From: Filomicrobium sp.
GTDB lineage: Bacteria > Pseudomonadota > Alphaproteobacteria > Rhizobiales > Hyphomicrobiaceae
Direction of reading: 5' to 3'
Assembly: GCA_021775655.1 (NCBI GenBank)
Contig: JAJFHK010000074.1
Location: forward strand, 1 to 13,768
Length of the DNA: 13,768 bases
The first letter of the stretch is position 1, and the number at the start of each line of letters is the position of its first letter. Below are positions 1-7,048 of the stretch, piece by piece. The notes under the pieces are model-generated. The model was given only the letters and a program-made list of their open reading frames with translations. It did not search any database and was not told the origin of the DNA. A program made the translations under genes and the position numbers.

Positions 1-44
1 GTCACGATGCGTTTGCGAAGGTCCGGATCGAGTGGCTTGGTCAT
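1..44 (-). CDS. 5' end of an unidentified gene, partial; possibly an IS630-type transposase
   Basis: An ATG on the minus strand at 44-42 opens a frame that runs off the left edge. Only 14 full codons are visible, reading MTKPLDPDLRKRIV. A GAGGGGG purine run (GCGAGGGGG loop, 54-62) lies upstream at slightly long spacing and can serve as ribosome binding site. The DLRKRIV pattern resembles the DLRxRVV start of IS630-family transposase helix-turn-helix proteins, but fourteen residues are too few to decide. No terminal inverted repeat typical of an insertion sequence was recognised upstream. The start codon is part of a perfect 12-bp inverted repeat, described separately. Start fairly likely, identity unknown. 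Confidence 0.4.
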   Translation of the reverse strand, partial: MTKPLDPDLRKRIV

Positions 45-74
45 GGATGCTGGCCCCCTCGCCCAGCATCCATG
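42..74 (-). promoter_or_regulatory. Perfect 12-bp inverted repeat enclosing the ribosome binding site and ending on the start codon
   Basis: CATGGATGCTGG at 42-53 and CCAGCATCCATG at 63-74 are perfect reverse complements separated by nine bases. In the minus-strand transcript the loop is GCGAGGGGG, containing the likely Shine-Dalgarno sequence. The 3' arm ends in the ATG of the gene that leaves the left edge. No T-run follows on either strand, so a Rho-independent terminator is unlikely. The geometry suggests translational control by a hairpin, or a protein operator. Function is inferred only from position. Confidence 0.55.
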
Positions 75-204
75 TTGAATCACTGTTCGCGACCGATGGG
101 AATCCCCCAACCGAGTCCGTCAAACATGAACACGCTCTAAGGCAAACCTAACTTCGCGGTAAACCGAAACTTCGTGCCGTGTCTTGGCCCAGCAACCCTC
201 CCAC

Positions 205-684
205 TCACTTCGTTTCCATTCCAACCGGCACGCCGGGTTCGCGTTTGGCGCGGCGGATGGTGACGAAGGTTTTGGCGCTGGCGACGTTGGGGGCGGCGGT
301 GAGGGTGTCGAGTACGAAGTCCTGAAAGCTTGCCATGTCGGGGGCCACGCATTTGAGGATGTAGTCGCTTTCGCCTGACAGCATGTGTGCTTCGCGCACG
401 ACCGGCCAGCCGAGCACAAGATCCTCGAAGGCCCGCAAATTGGCTTCGGCCTGATTATGCAGGCGGACCATCGCATAGGCGGTCAGCGTGAAGCCAAGTG
501 CCGCTTCGTCGAGGAGTGCGGTATAGCCTTCGATCAGACCTGCTTCTTCGAGGCCACGTACGCGCCTCAGGCTAGCTGGCGGTGATAATCCTACCCTCTT
601 GGCAAGTAGCACATTGGTGAGCCCGCCATCTGCCTGCAGCTCTTTCAGGATGCGCCAGTCGGTCTGGTCGAGGCTAAGGCCCAT
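205..684 (-). CDS. Lrp/AsnC family transcriptional regulator
   Basis: A 159-residue protein of usual family length. Residues about 5-60 form the N-terminal winged helix-turn-helix, with the recognition region near LAKRVGLSPPASLRRVRGLE (28-47). Residues about 65-145 form the RAM (ligand-binding, oligomerising) domain, including GESDYILKCVAPD (104-116). Such proteins bind DNA as dimers to octamers and usually sense an amino acid; the ligand here cannot be read from the sequence. The gene is divergent from the ELM1-family gene. The spacer contains a nested dyad centred near 771 that is a natural autoregulatory operator. The sulfur and ligase genes are too far away to be assigned as targets. Family confident, regulon unknown. 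Confidence 0.93.
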   Translation of the reverse strand: MGLSLDQTDWRILKELQADGGLTNVLLAKRVGLSPPASLRRVRGLEEAGLIEGYTALLDEAALGFTLTAYAMVRLHNQAEANLRAFEDLVLGWPVVREAHMLSGESDYILKCVAPDMASFQDFVLDTLTAAPNVASAKTFVTIRRAKREPGVPVGMETK

Positions 685-750
685 TGCGTCTCCAAGTCGA
701 ATTATCGGTTCGGGGCGTGGTCGCCGAATGGCCTGTGCTCATCGCGCGCG

Positions 751-790
751 TTGCGCAACTTATGGCAAGTCAAATGCCATATTTGTGCAA
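751..790. promoter_or_regulatory. Nested dyad, candidate Lrp-type operator
   Basis: TATGGCA (761-767) and TGCCATA (775-781) are perfect inverted arms around a seven-base centre. They are flanked by TTGCGCAA (751-758) and TTGTGCAA (783-790), which extend the symmetry. Aligning the left half with the reverse complement of the right gives near identity over about 16 bases with one gap. The element sits between the divergent regulator and ELM1-family genes. Lrp/AsnC proteins typically bind such multipartite palindromes next to their own gene. No clear sigma70 -35/-10 pair could be fixed for either gene, so it cannot be told whether the site activates or represses. Confidence 0.55.
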
Positions 791-893
791 TAATCATAAC
801 ATGCTGATGATCCTCTGTCGCGCTGCGAAATGCTCAAGGACAAGTTGCCCCGTGGTCTCGACAATTCCTGCACGCCAAGTCACAAAGCACCCC

Positions 894-1922
894 ATGAACG
901 CACCATCTCCCAACACCCCTCGCGCGCTTGAGGGCGCAAGTGCCTGGATCATCACCGACGGCAAGGCGGGGATGCTGGTGCAGGCGCGCGGCGTCGCGGA
1001 TGCGCTCGGCCTCGATTATTTAGAAAAAGTTGTGCAGCCCAAAGCCCTTTGGGCAGCTCTTGCTCCCTTTGGGCCGGTGGGTCCGTCCGAACGTCTGGGC
1101 CGGCCAGGGAGTGATTTCGCGCCGCCTTGGCCCGACGTCGTCATCGCAACGGGGCGGGCAAGCATCCCCTATGTGCGCGCCATCCGGCGCAAGGCCGGTC
1201 CGCGCACCTATACGATCGTTCTTCAAGATCCCAAGACAGGGGCCAACACTGCCGACCTGATTTGGGTGCCCGAACATGACCGCCGACGCGGCGCCAACGT
1301 CATCACAACGCCAACTGCGCCGCATTCGTTTTCGCAGAAGCGCCTTGCCGCATTGCGCGCTTCGCCAGCGGAAGACATTGCAGCATTAGCCGGCCCTCGA
1401 ATTACCGTTGTGCTGGGCGGCAAGAACGGCGTCTATAAATTCACTGAGGCCGATGATGACCGTCTGCAGGAGAGCCTTTCTTCGCTCGCGCAGCTTGGTG
1501 CAAGCTTCATGATTACATCGTCGCGACGCACCCATAAGCGGCTCATCGCAGCAGCCGAGGCAGCGACGCGAGAGGCGCCGCGTATTCTTTGGACCGGAGA
1601 GGGCAATAACCCTTATCCCGGCTTTCTTGCTTCAGCCGATGCGCTGATCGTTACAGCCGACTCGGTCAACATGTGCGGGGAAGCGTGTGCTACTGGTCGT
1701 CCTGTGTACATCTTCACGCCGTCGGGCGGCTCGGCGAAGTTCACCCGTTTTCACGAGGCGTTGGCGGCTTCGGGGGCGGTCAGGGCGCTTCCGGACCGCT
1801 TTACCACGCTTGTTTCCTGGGACTATTCGCCGCTCGACGCAGCCGTATCAATTGCCGCTGAGATCGAGCAGCGTTATGCGCGCCGGAGCCGAATGGTTCC
1901 AGGATTATCGCGCTCGACCTGA
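894..1922 (+). CDS. ELM1/GtrOC1-family protein (mitochondrial fission ELM1-like, glycosyltransferase-like fold)
   Basis: The chosen start gives 342 residues, normal for the family. Recognisable blocks are TDGKAG (21-26), a GGKNGVYKF segment, an ITSSRRT segment and a C-terminal TADSVNMCGEA stretch followed by GRPVYIF. These are the conserved parts of the plant ELM1/bacterial family. Many alphaproteobacteria carry such a gene; the bacterial biochemical role is unsettled and the fold resembles nucleotide-sugar transferases. The frame is open back to an ATG at 684, but that extension overlaps the operator and lacks family motifs. ATG 894 is therefore preferred although it has no clear Shine-Dalgarno sequence. 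A dioxygenase gene follows 71 bp downstream on the same strand and may be cotranscribed. Confidence 0.85.
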   Translation: MNAPSPNTPRALEGASAWIITDGKAGMLVQARGVADALGLDYLEKVVQPKALWAALAPFGPVGPSERLGRPGSDFAPPWPDVVIATGRASIPYVRAIRRKAGPRTYTIVLQDPKTGANTADLIWVPEHDRRRGANVITTPTAPHSFSQKRLAALRASPAEDIAALAGPRITVVLGGKNGVYKFTEADDDRLQESLSSLAQLGASFMITSSRRTHKRLIAAAEAATREAPRILWTGEGNNPYPGFLASADALIVTADSVNMCGEACATGRPVYIFTPSGGSAKFTRFHEALAASGAVRALPDRFTTLVSWDYSPLDAAVSIAAEIEQRYARRSRMVPGLSRST

Positions 1923-1993
1923 CGAGTTGACGAACAGGCGCTAAACTGGCCCAGACTGAGGGCAGAATAACCGTACCACCGAGGACTGAAGTC

Positions 1994-2617
1994 ATGGCCC
2001 ATCTCAATCTTGAAAAACTGCGCTCCGCCGAGGTCGCGACTGAACCCTACATGTTTACGCTTCTCCCGGGGTTCCTTTCGCCCGGCAGCGTGAGCGCAAT
2101 CAACGCGACGTATCCTAATATCGAAAAGGGCGGCTCGTATCCGATCGAGAGTCTTGAATCCAATATGACCATCAAGGAAGTGATCGACGAACTTGATGGT
2201 CCTGAATTCGAACAGGTGATCGCTGAGAAATTCGGCGTTGAACTGCAAGGCCGACCGAAGATGTATTCTCTGCGCGGTTATACGCGCTCCAAGGACGGGC
2301 GCATCCACACCGATTCCAAAGACAAGATCATTACCGTTTTACTCTACCTCAACGAGAATTGGAATCAGGACGGTGGGCGCTTGCGCATTTTGAACAATGG
2401 CAACAACGTTGACGACTACGTCATGGAGGTGCCTCCCGACAACGGCACGCTGCTGGTCTTCAAACGTTCGGACAACTCCTGGCACGGACACCATCCCTTC
2501 GACGGGCAGCGACGCTCGTTGCAGATGAACTGGATGACTTCGGAAGGCTCAAAGGGCTGGCACAAGGTTCGCCACAAGATATCGGCGGCCGTGAAGAAGC
2601 TCACGAATGCCGGGTAG
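1994..2617 (+). CDS. 2-oxoglutarate/Fe(II)-dependent dioxygenase, prolyl 4-hydroxylase-like
   Basis: A 207-residue cupin-fold oxygenase. Iron ligands are H105 and D107 (IHTDS) and a distal histidine, most likely H164 in NSWHGH. The 2-oxoglutarate-binding arginine is probably R174 in GQRRSLQ. Between them lie the family strands LLYLNENW (116-123) and GGRLRIL (127-133). The best family match is the P4Hc/2OG-FeII_Oxy_3 group, which hydroxylates protein, peptide or small-molecule substrates; the substrate here is unknown. A GAGGA ribosome binding site precedes the ATG by about eight bases. There is no signal peptide, so it is cytosolic. It runs convergently into the nucleoside transporter gene with only six bases between stops. 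Confidence 0.88.
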   Translation: MAHLNLEKLRSAEVATEPYMFTLLPGFLSPGSVSAINATYPNIEKGGSYPIESLESNMTIKEVIDELDGPEFEQVIAEKFGVELQGRPKMYSLRGYTRSKDGRIHTDSKDKIITVLLYLNENWNQDGGRLRILNNGNNVDDYVMEVPPDNGTLLVFKRSDNSWHGHHPFDGQRRSLQMNWMTSEGSKGWHKVRHKISAAVKKLTNAG

Positions 2618-2631
2618 CACCTTTTAAGGTG
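2618..2631. terminator. Short inverted repeat between convergent genes, possible weak bidirectional terminator
   Basis: CACCTT (2618-2623) and AAGGTG (2626-2631) are perfect arms around two bases. They sit at the junction of the dioxygenase and transporter genes and include the stop codon of the latter. The position fits a shared terminator. No T-run follows on either strand and the stem is short, so any termination would be inefficient or would need another factor. Confidence 0.3.
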
Positions 2632-3895
2632 TCGTCAACACGCCAACGACGGCACCGGTCATTAATGTCGCCAACGTACCCGAAATGATCGTGCGCATGC
2701 CTAGGCCCATGAGTTCCTTGCGGCGCTCGGGCACCATTGTTGTTAATCCGCCGAGCATGATCGCCAATGAACCGAAGTTGGCAAATCCGCACAGTGCATA
2801 TGTCATGACTAGTCTTGAACGCTCGCTCATCGCTTCAGCCGGAAGCTTTGACAGCTCCAAGTATGCCAGGAACTCATTGAGGACCGTCTTGACCCCCATC
2901 AACGAGCCTGCGGTTGGAGCGTCCTCCCAGGGAATGCCGACGAGGAAGACGAGCGGTGCGAAGATCCATCCAAGGATGCGTTCCAAGGCCAGCGGTGCGC
3001 CCGCGACATCCGGAAGAAGGGTGAGCGCCTGATTTACGATACTGACGAGAGCAATGAACACGATCAGTAAAGCGAGGATATTCAGATAGAGCGAGAGCCC
3101 GGCGGCTGTACCTGTTGTAATGGCATCCATTGTGGAGTGGGCACGGTCGGCCTCCAACCCAACTGTGCCCGTGTCCCCACTGTCATCGCGGGTGCCGGGC
3201 TCGGGCGGGACCATAATCCATGCAATCAGGATCGCGGCCGGAGCGGAAATGACGGAGGCTGTCACTAGGTGGCCGACCGCGCCCTCCATCGTGCCGGCAA
3301 GAAAGCCCGCGTAAACGACAAGCACCGTTCCGGCTATGGTCGCCATGCCCGTCGTCATCACCATGAACAATTCCGAGCGCGTTAGCTTTGCCAGATATGG
3401 GCGGACGAGGAGTGGAGCTTCGACCATGCCGACAAATATATTTGCCGCCGTCGAAACACCAACAGCGCCGCTGATCCCGAACGCCCTGCGCAATACCCAG
3501 GAAAAGGCCGCGACGACGGCTTGCAGAACGCCCCAATGGAAGAGCAACGCCGACAGTGCACTCATCAGCAGGATGATCGGCAGCGCCTGAAATGCTAAGA
3601 TGAAACTCGCGCCTGGAAAGGTTTCTGCAAATGGCAAGGCACCGCCGCCAAGGTAACCGAAGACGATGCTGGTGCCAGCTTTTGAAGCCTTGTCGAGCGC
3701 CAGGAATGCATCGTTGAGCCAAACGAACAGCGTTGCAGACCCCGGCACTTTGAGGAGCAACAGCGCCACTGCAAACTGCAGTGCGAGACCTGCCGCGACG
3801 ACGCGGGCCGAGAGGGCACTCCGATTTTCGCTGAGGATCCAAGCAATCAATGGCAAGGCGATCAAGCCCAGCGCACTTTGGAGTTGTAGACTCAT
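2624..3895 (-). CDS. CNT (NupC) family nucleoside transporter
   Basis: A 423-residue polytopic membrane protein of the concentrative nucleoside transporter family, which imports nucleosides using an ion gradient. The substrate-site block GVSTAANIFVGMVEAP lies at 146-161, VLNEFLAY at 338-345 and CGFANFGSLAIM at 369-380. E159, N340/E341, N373 and S376 align with nucleobase- and ribose-binding residues known from Vibrio cholerae CNT. The usual GQTEAP reads GMVEAP here, so two nucleobase contacts differ. The N-terminal NupC, central gate and C-terminal domains are all present and the length is normal. The ATG has a strong AGGGGA ribosome binding site. The start lies 60 bp after the DUF418 stop, so the two may form one unit. 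Confidence 0.9.
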   Translation of the reverse strand: MSLQLQSALGLIALPLIAWILSENRSALSARVVAAGLALQFAVALLLLKVPGSATLFVWLNDAFLALDKASKAGTSIVFGYLGGGALPFAETFPGASFILAFQALPIILLMSALSALLFHWGVLQAVVAAFSWVLRRAFGISGAVGVSTAANIFVGMVEAPLLVRPYLAKLTRSELFMVMTTGMATIAGTVLVVYAGFLAGTMEGAVGHLVTASVISAPAAILIAWIMVPPEPGTRDDSGDTGTVGLEADRAHSTMDAITTGTAAGLSLYLNILALLIVFIALVSIVNQALTLLPDVAGAPLALERILGWIFAPLVFLVGIPWEDAPTAGSLMGVKTVLNEFLAYLELSKLPAEAMSERSRLVMTYALCGFANFGSLAIMLGGLTTMVPERRKELMGLGMRTIISGTLATLMTGAVVGVLTTP

Positions 3896-3955
3896 GTGTT
3901 CCCCTCGCTCAAATGGCCCGGCCCCTGTCTAGTCGGATGTTTTAGGGGAGTCCAT

Positions 3956-5245
3956 TCAGGCGAGTTTGGGGGAGTGGCCGGCTGCGAGCCGCATTGGCTG
4001 ATAGCTGCCGTAAGTAATTGAACGCCACAACCATTCCAGCGGCCCAAAGCGGTAGTGACGCAGCCACAAATTGCTGGTGGCCAGTTGGATGGCGATTACT
4101 GCAATGAACACCCATACTAGTTCGTAGCGCTCCAGGTAGCCGTAATAGCCAAGGCCGAACCCATAAAAAAACAGAACGGATAACACCGTCTGGCCGACGT
4201 AGTTAGTCAGCGCCATCCGGCCCACCGGAGCTAGGTAACTCGCAATGCGCTTTACAAATCCGAGTCGAACAAGAACGCCGAACAGTCCAATGTAACCCAA
4301 GGTAACGAACATGCGGCCAATGTTATATGGCATCATAAGTAGCGGATCGCGGGCTTCAGAATTAAAGCCAACTCGCCAGATTTCATAACACTCCACGGCA
4401 TGTAACATTCCGCCTGCCACAAATCCCACGGCCGCTAACACAAGATAGAATTGCAGCGACCGCTGGCCTGTCAATACACCGAGTTTGAACAGTGCCATGC
4501 CGAGCAGCATCATGCCTCCCACATCGTAGAAATGGTCGGAGTACATTTTGGAGGATTGTTCTTCTACGACGAGAGGAGCTTGCGACTGGAAGATGCCCGA
4601 ATAGCCCGAGCGGTACGTGTCGAAGTCTGTCTGGAATTCCGTGAGACTTGTTGTACGAAACTGTTCACGGGCTTCTGAATTCGGCTGCAGGCTTTGAATG
4701 CGCTGTTCTTCATTGGCCTGCAACTCTTCAATGTTTGCATTGAAGGTGTTCAGGTCGGATATAACGAAGAGGGTGAGCGCTATCACGATAAGTGTAGAAC
4801 CCTTGAGATTGCGTAACGGGAATAGAAACATGCCCAATAGCCCGTAAGCATACAGAAGGTCCCATTGCCCCAGTAGAACGAAAGAGTGTGCGAGGCCGAA
4901 TGCAATCAGAGTGAGGCAGCGCCTATAATAGCGGTCGACAACACGAATACCGTCCTTTGACTCCAGCTTTGCCTCATTGAGAAAAATCAGCGTACTGGCC
5001 CCGAACAGAACGGAGAACAGTCCACGCATTGCGCCTTCCACGAATACTTCGCTGAAGGCCCAGAGACCTACGTTCAGTCCCCTCGCCTCACCAAACAATT
5101 CTGGAAGCGAATAACCGCCCTGCGGATACGCGAAAATTACAACGTTGATCCAATAGATGCCGATCAGCGCGAAGCCGCGCAGGACATCAATTTCAACGAT
5201 CCGGAGATCAGGAGCAGCATCGAGCCGCGGCTGTGGAGTTGTCAT
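3956..5245 (-). CDS. DUF418 domain-containing membrane protein
   Basis: A 429-residue integral membrane protein. It opens with RIVEIDVLRGFALIGI (15-30), the family's N-terminal signature and first membrane segment. Further hydrophobic segments occur near 75-90, 108-125, 128-145, 150-165, 240-260, 265-283, 310-330, 345-365 and 375-392. Residues about 167-238 form a long hydrophilic loop. The C-terminal DUF418 region carries GRMALTNYVGQ (342-352) and GPLEWLWRSITYG (401-413). Members are annotated as hypothetical or putative transporters; B. subtilis YeiB-type proteins are relatives. No biochemical role can be assigned. By eye it is less GC-rich than its neighbours. GAGGT lies about 11 bases before the ATG, a longish spacing. 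Confidence 0.88.
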   Translation of the reverse strand: MTTPQPRLDAAPDLRIVEIDVLRGFALIGIYWINVVIFAYPQGGYSLPELFGEARGLNVGLWAFSEVFVEGAMRGLFSVLFGASTLIFLNEAKLESKDGIRVVDRYYRRCLTLIAFGLAHSFVLLGQWDLLYAYGLLGMFLFPLRNLKGSTLIVIALTLFVISDLNTFNANIEELQANEEQRIQSLQPNSEAREQFRTTSLTEFQTDFDTYRSGYSGIFQSQAPLVVEEQSSKMYSDHFYDVGGMMLLGMALFKLGVLTGQRSLQFYLVLAAVGFVAGGMLHAVECYEIWRVGFNSEARDPLLMMPYNIGRMFVTLGYIGLFGVLVRLGFVKRIASYLAPVGRMALTNYVGQTVLSVLFFYGFGLGYYGYLERYELVWVFIAVIAIQLATSNLWLRHYRFGPLEWLWRSITYGSYQPMRLAAGHSPKLA

Positions 5246-5466
5246 CCGTGCGACAGACCTCAGGGGCTTAGTTGGACACCTGCCAGTACGGCACGGCTGC
5301 GCTTTTTTAGGCGCGACCGAAGCCAGCCGGGCTAACCGGAACGACCGAAGCCCGAGGTCGTGCGGTCAGAATCGGACGGCGTCTCGCCAGACGCGTGGAG
5401 CGTCCCATATTCTTATTCTCGAGGATGTCAATCGCCTTTTTTGCCCCGGCCACAGACAGATCCGGA
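5246..5466 (-). promoter_or_regulatory. 221-bp spacer upstream of the DUF418 gene, with hairpin, direct repeats and a weak promoter candidate
   Basis: No convincing gene was found here. GCGTCT (5379-5384) and AGACGC (5389-5394) form a perfect 6-bp stem with a four-base loop but no following T-run. CGACCGAAGCC occurs twice, at 5314-5324 and 5342-5352. The second copy also begins a CGACC/GGTCG inverted repeat (5342-5346 and 5356-5360). On the minus strand TTGACA (5431-5426), 16 bases and TATGGG (5409-5404) could be a weak promoter for the DUF418 gene, with a long leader. The spacing suggests that this gene is transcribed separately from the ligase gene. Confidence 0.35.
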
Positions 5467-7008
5467 TCACTGCTGCGGCTTACGCAACCACGATTGCCCC
5501 TCCTTATTCAGGATCTCAACCGTCTCACGGTAATAGGCCTCAGCACGCTCGTGGGATGGGCCGATGCAAACAACTCCAAGTTTGCCGAATTCAGACAACG
5601 CACCCATCAGGTGGAAGGCGGTTCCTTCCTGGTTGGTTCCGTGCCAGTGCAGACGGTTCATGGCAGCGACATCGATGAGATCGAAGGGCAGAAGTCCGCG
5701 ATAAAGTTCGGATTCTAGGTTGTCAGACGCCATATAATATCGCGGCTCACCGCCAGGGGTGAGAAAGCGCCCAGTTCTGCTGCAGTAGGTTCCATCGGTC
5801 AACGACTGCAACATGAGGAAGGGATGCGTCGTGCCACCCTTGCGCAGATTGATCTCGATCGCGAAGTGCCGCCAACCGCCGCTACCATCGGGAACGGAGA
5901 GGAAGTCGACGCTGAATCGACCAAGTGCACCGCGCTCTGCAAGGGCGTTGGCAACAGCAAGCCCGCGATCTTGTATGTCGAGGCGATAGACCTCGTCGGC
6001 GGGGAAGCGGCAACCAAGAAAGATTTGTGCATTATCGCCGCCGAGAAGCTGATCGTGGGTGGAGATCGGCTCAACGGCCCCGGTCGGATCGATGCGAAGT
6101 TGGGCCGACGGGGAACGCTTTTCATCACCTTCGATGAATTCTTCGACGATGCCTCCCATTGCCACGAGTTTTTCAGAGTATAGTTCCCAACTCATGCCGC
6201 TGGCTTCAAAATCCAGATGCGGCAGGCGAGCCCTGATCCATGCATCGGTTACATCGCCGTCGGGAATGCTACGGAAATCGAAAACGGCGTTGCCTTCGCC
6301 GGAAAAACCATCATTGAGTTTGACGACCGCGCGCTTGAGGCCGGGGTTTTTACTTTTCAGCCCGCTTAAGGCGCGGCAAACGTCATCTGGATTGGCAAGG
6401 TCTTCCATCCCTGCGGGAAGGTCCAGGCCGATTTCCCGGAAGAGCTTCCGCGACCCACTCTTGGTGCCCAGGTGATAGATTGCAGGGTCGCAGCCGTATA
6501 CTGGCAGGTCTAGAGCCAAGCCCAACGCCTGCTCTAATTCGGTGACCGTAAAACAGGTCATGTGCGCAGTCTCTGGATCGGGGATTGCTTCGCGAATACG
6601 CTGCAGGACCCGTGGCCGCTCAAGCAATTTTTCGGTCAGCGGTGTCGGCGAGGCATCGTCACATGAGATAAGGGTAAGGCGGCGGCGGGCGTGTTGAGCA
6701 GGAATGCCGGGCAACAGATGCAGGTAATAATCTATGATCGGTTCAGCGATCGGCGTGCTCGTTAAATAGATGACGCGCGTGCGGGGAAACCGCAAAAGCA
6801 ATAGCGTACAAAGCTGGCGTTCCTCATAGTGATGAACGCCGGAGATGCGTGCCAGGACCTCTTGATCCAGAGACAGGCTCGGTACGATGACAACCGTGCG
6901 AGGCGCATTGCGATCATCTCGGATGGTGGCAAATGAACGGGCAAATCGGTATTGCAGTTCCCGGACGCGTTGCCGTTCGGCCTGGGTGAGGGGTGGCAGC
7001 TTTAGCAT
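5467..7008 (-). CDS. ATP-grasp ligase, PGM1-related (peptide ligase-like) carboxylate-amine ligase
   Basis: A 513-residue cytosolic protein. Residues about 1-180 form a pre-ATP-grasp region, including VVIVPSLSLDQE (39-50). The ATP-grasp fold follows, with candidate ATP-contacting K187/K188 (GSRKLF), K230 in VVKLNDGFSGEGN (228-240), an acidic VEEFIEGDE strand (288-296), D368 and the magnesium ligands E385 and N387 in EINLRKGG (385-392). The family activates a carboxylate as acyl phosphate and joins it to an amine; PGM1 of the pheganomycin pathway is the named relative. The acceptor and donor here are unknown. It lies 40 bp after the M14 hydrolase gene and shares its promoter, so ligation and hydrolysis of one amide product is plausible. 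GGGAG lies about nine bases before the ATG. Confidence 0.85.
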   Translation of the reverse strand: MLKLPPLTQAERQRVRELQYRFARSFATIRDDRNAPRTVVIVPSLSLDQEVLARISGVHHYEERQLCTLLLLRFPRTRVIYLTSTPIAEPIIDYYLHLLPGIPAQHARRRLTLISCDDASPTPLTEKLLERPRVLQRIREAIPDPETAHMTCFTVTELEQALGLALDLPVYGCDPAIYHLGTKSGSRKLFREIGLDLPAGMEDLANPDDVCRALSGLKSKNPGLKRAVVKLNDGFSGEGNAVFDFRSIPDGDVTDAWIRARLPHLDFEASGMSWELYSEKLVAMGGIVEEFIEGDEKRSPSAQLRIDPTGAVEPISTHDQLLGGDNAQIFLGCRFPADEVYRLDIQDRGLAVANALAERGALGRFSVDFLSVPDGSGGWRHFAIEINLRKGGTTHPFLMLQSLTDGTYCSRTGRFLTPGGEPRYYMASDNLESELYRGLLPFDLIDVAAMNRLHWHGTNQEGTAFHLMGALSEFGKLGVVCIGPSHERAEAYYRETVEILNKEGQSWLRKPQQ

Positions 7009-7048
7009 TGCGATTGTTCTCCCGCAGTCCTCAAGGATGCCAGTTTGG

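Noticed and set aside
42..74. Terminator for the AsnC-type regulator gene
   Set aside because: The hairpin lies more than 100 bases past the stop, lacks a T-run and coincides with a start codon and ribosome binding site.
120..476. Open frame on the minus strand overlapping the regulator gene
   Set aside because: Proline/serine-rich composition typical of a frame shadow in GC-rich DNA; the regulator frame has clear domains.
684..893. N-terminal extension of the ELM1-family protein from an ATG at 684
   Set aside because: It would cover the divergent promoter region and the dyad and encodes a cysteine/arginine-rich stretch without family similarity. The conserved sequence begins shortly after 894.
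5379..5394. Rho-independent terminator for the ligase transcript
   Set aside because: The 6-bp stem is perfect but no T-run follows on the minus strand; kept only as an inverted repeat.
5157..5718. Plus-strand open frames across the ligase/DUF418 spacer
   Set aside because: They overlap both flanking genes in antisense, lack recognisable domains and have no good ribosome binding site.
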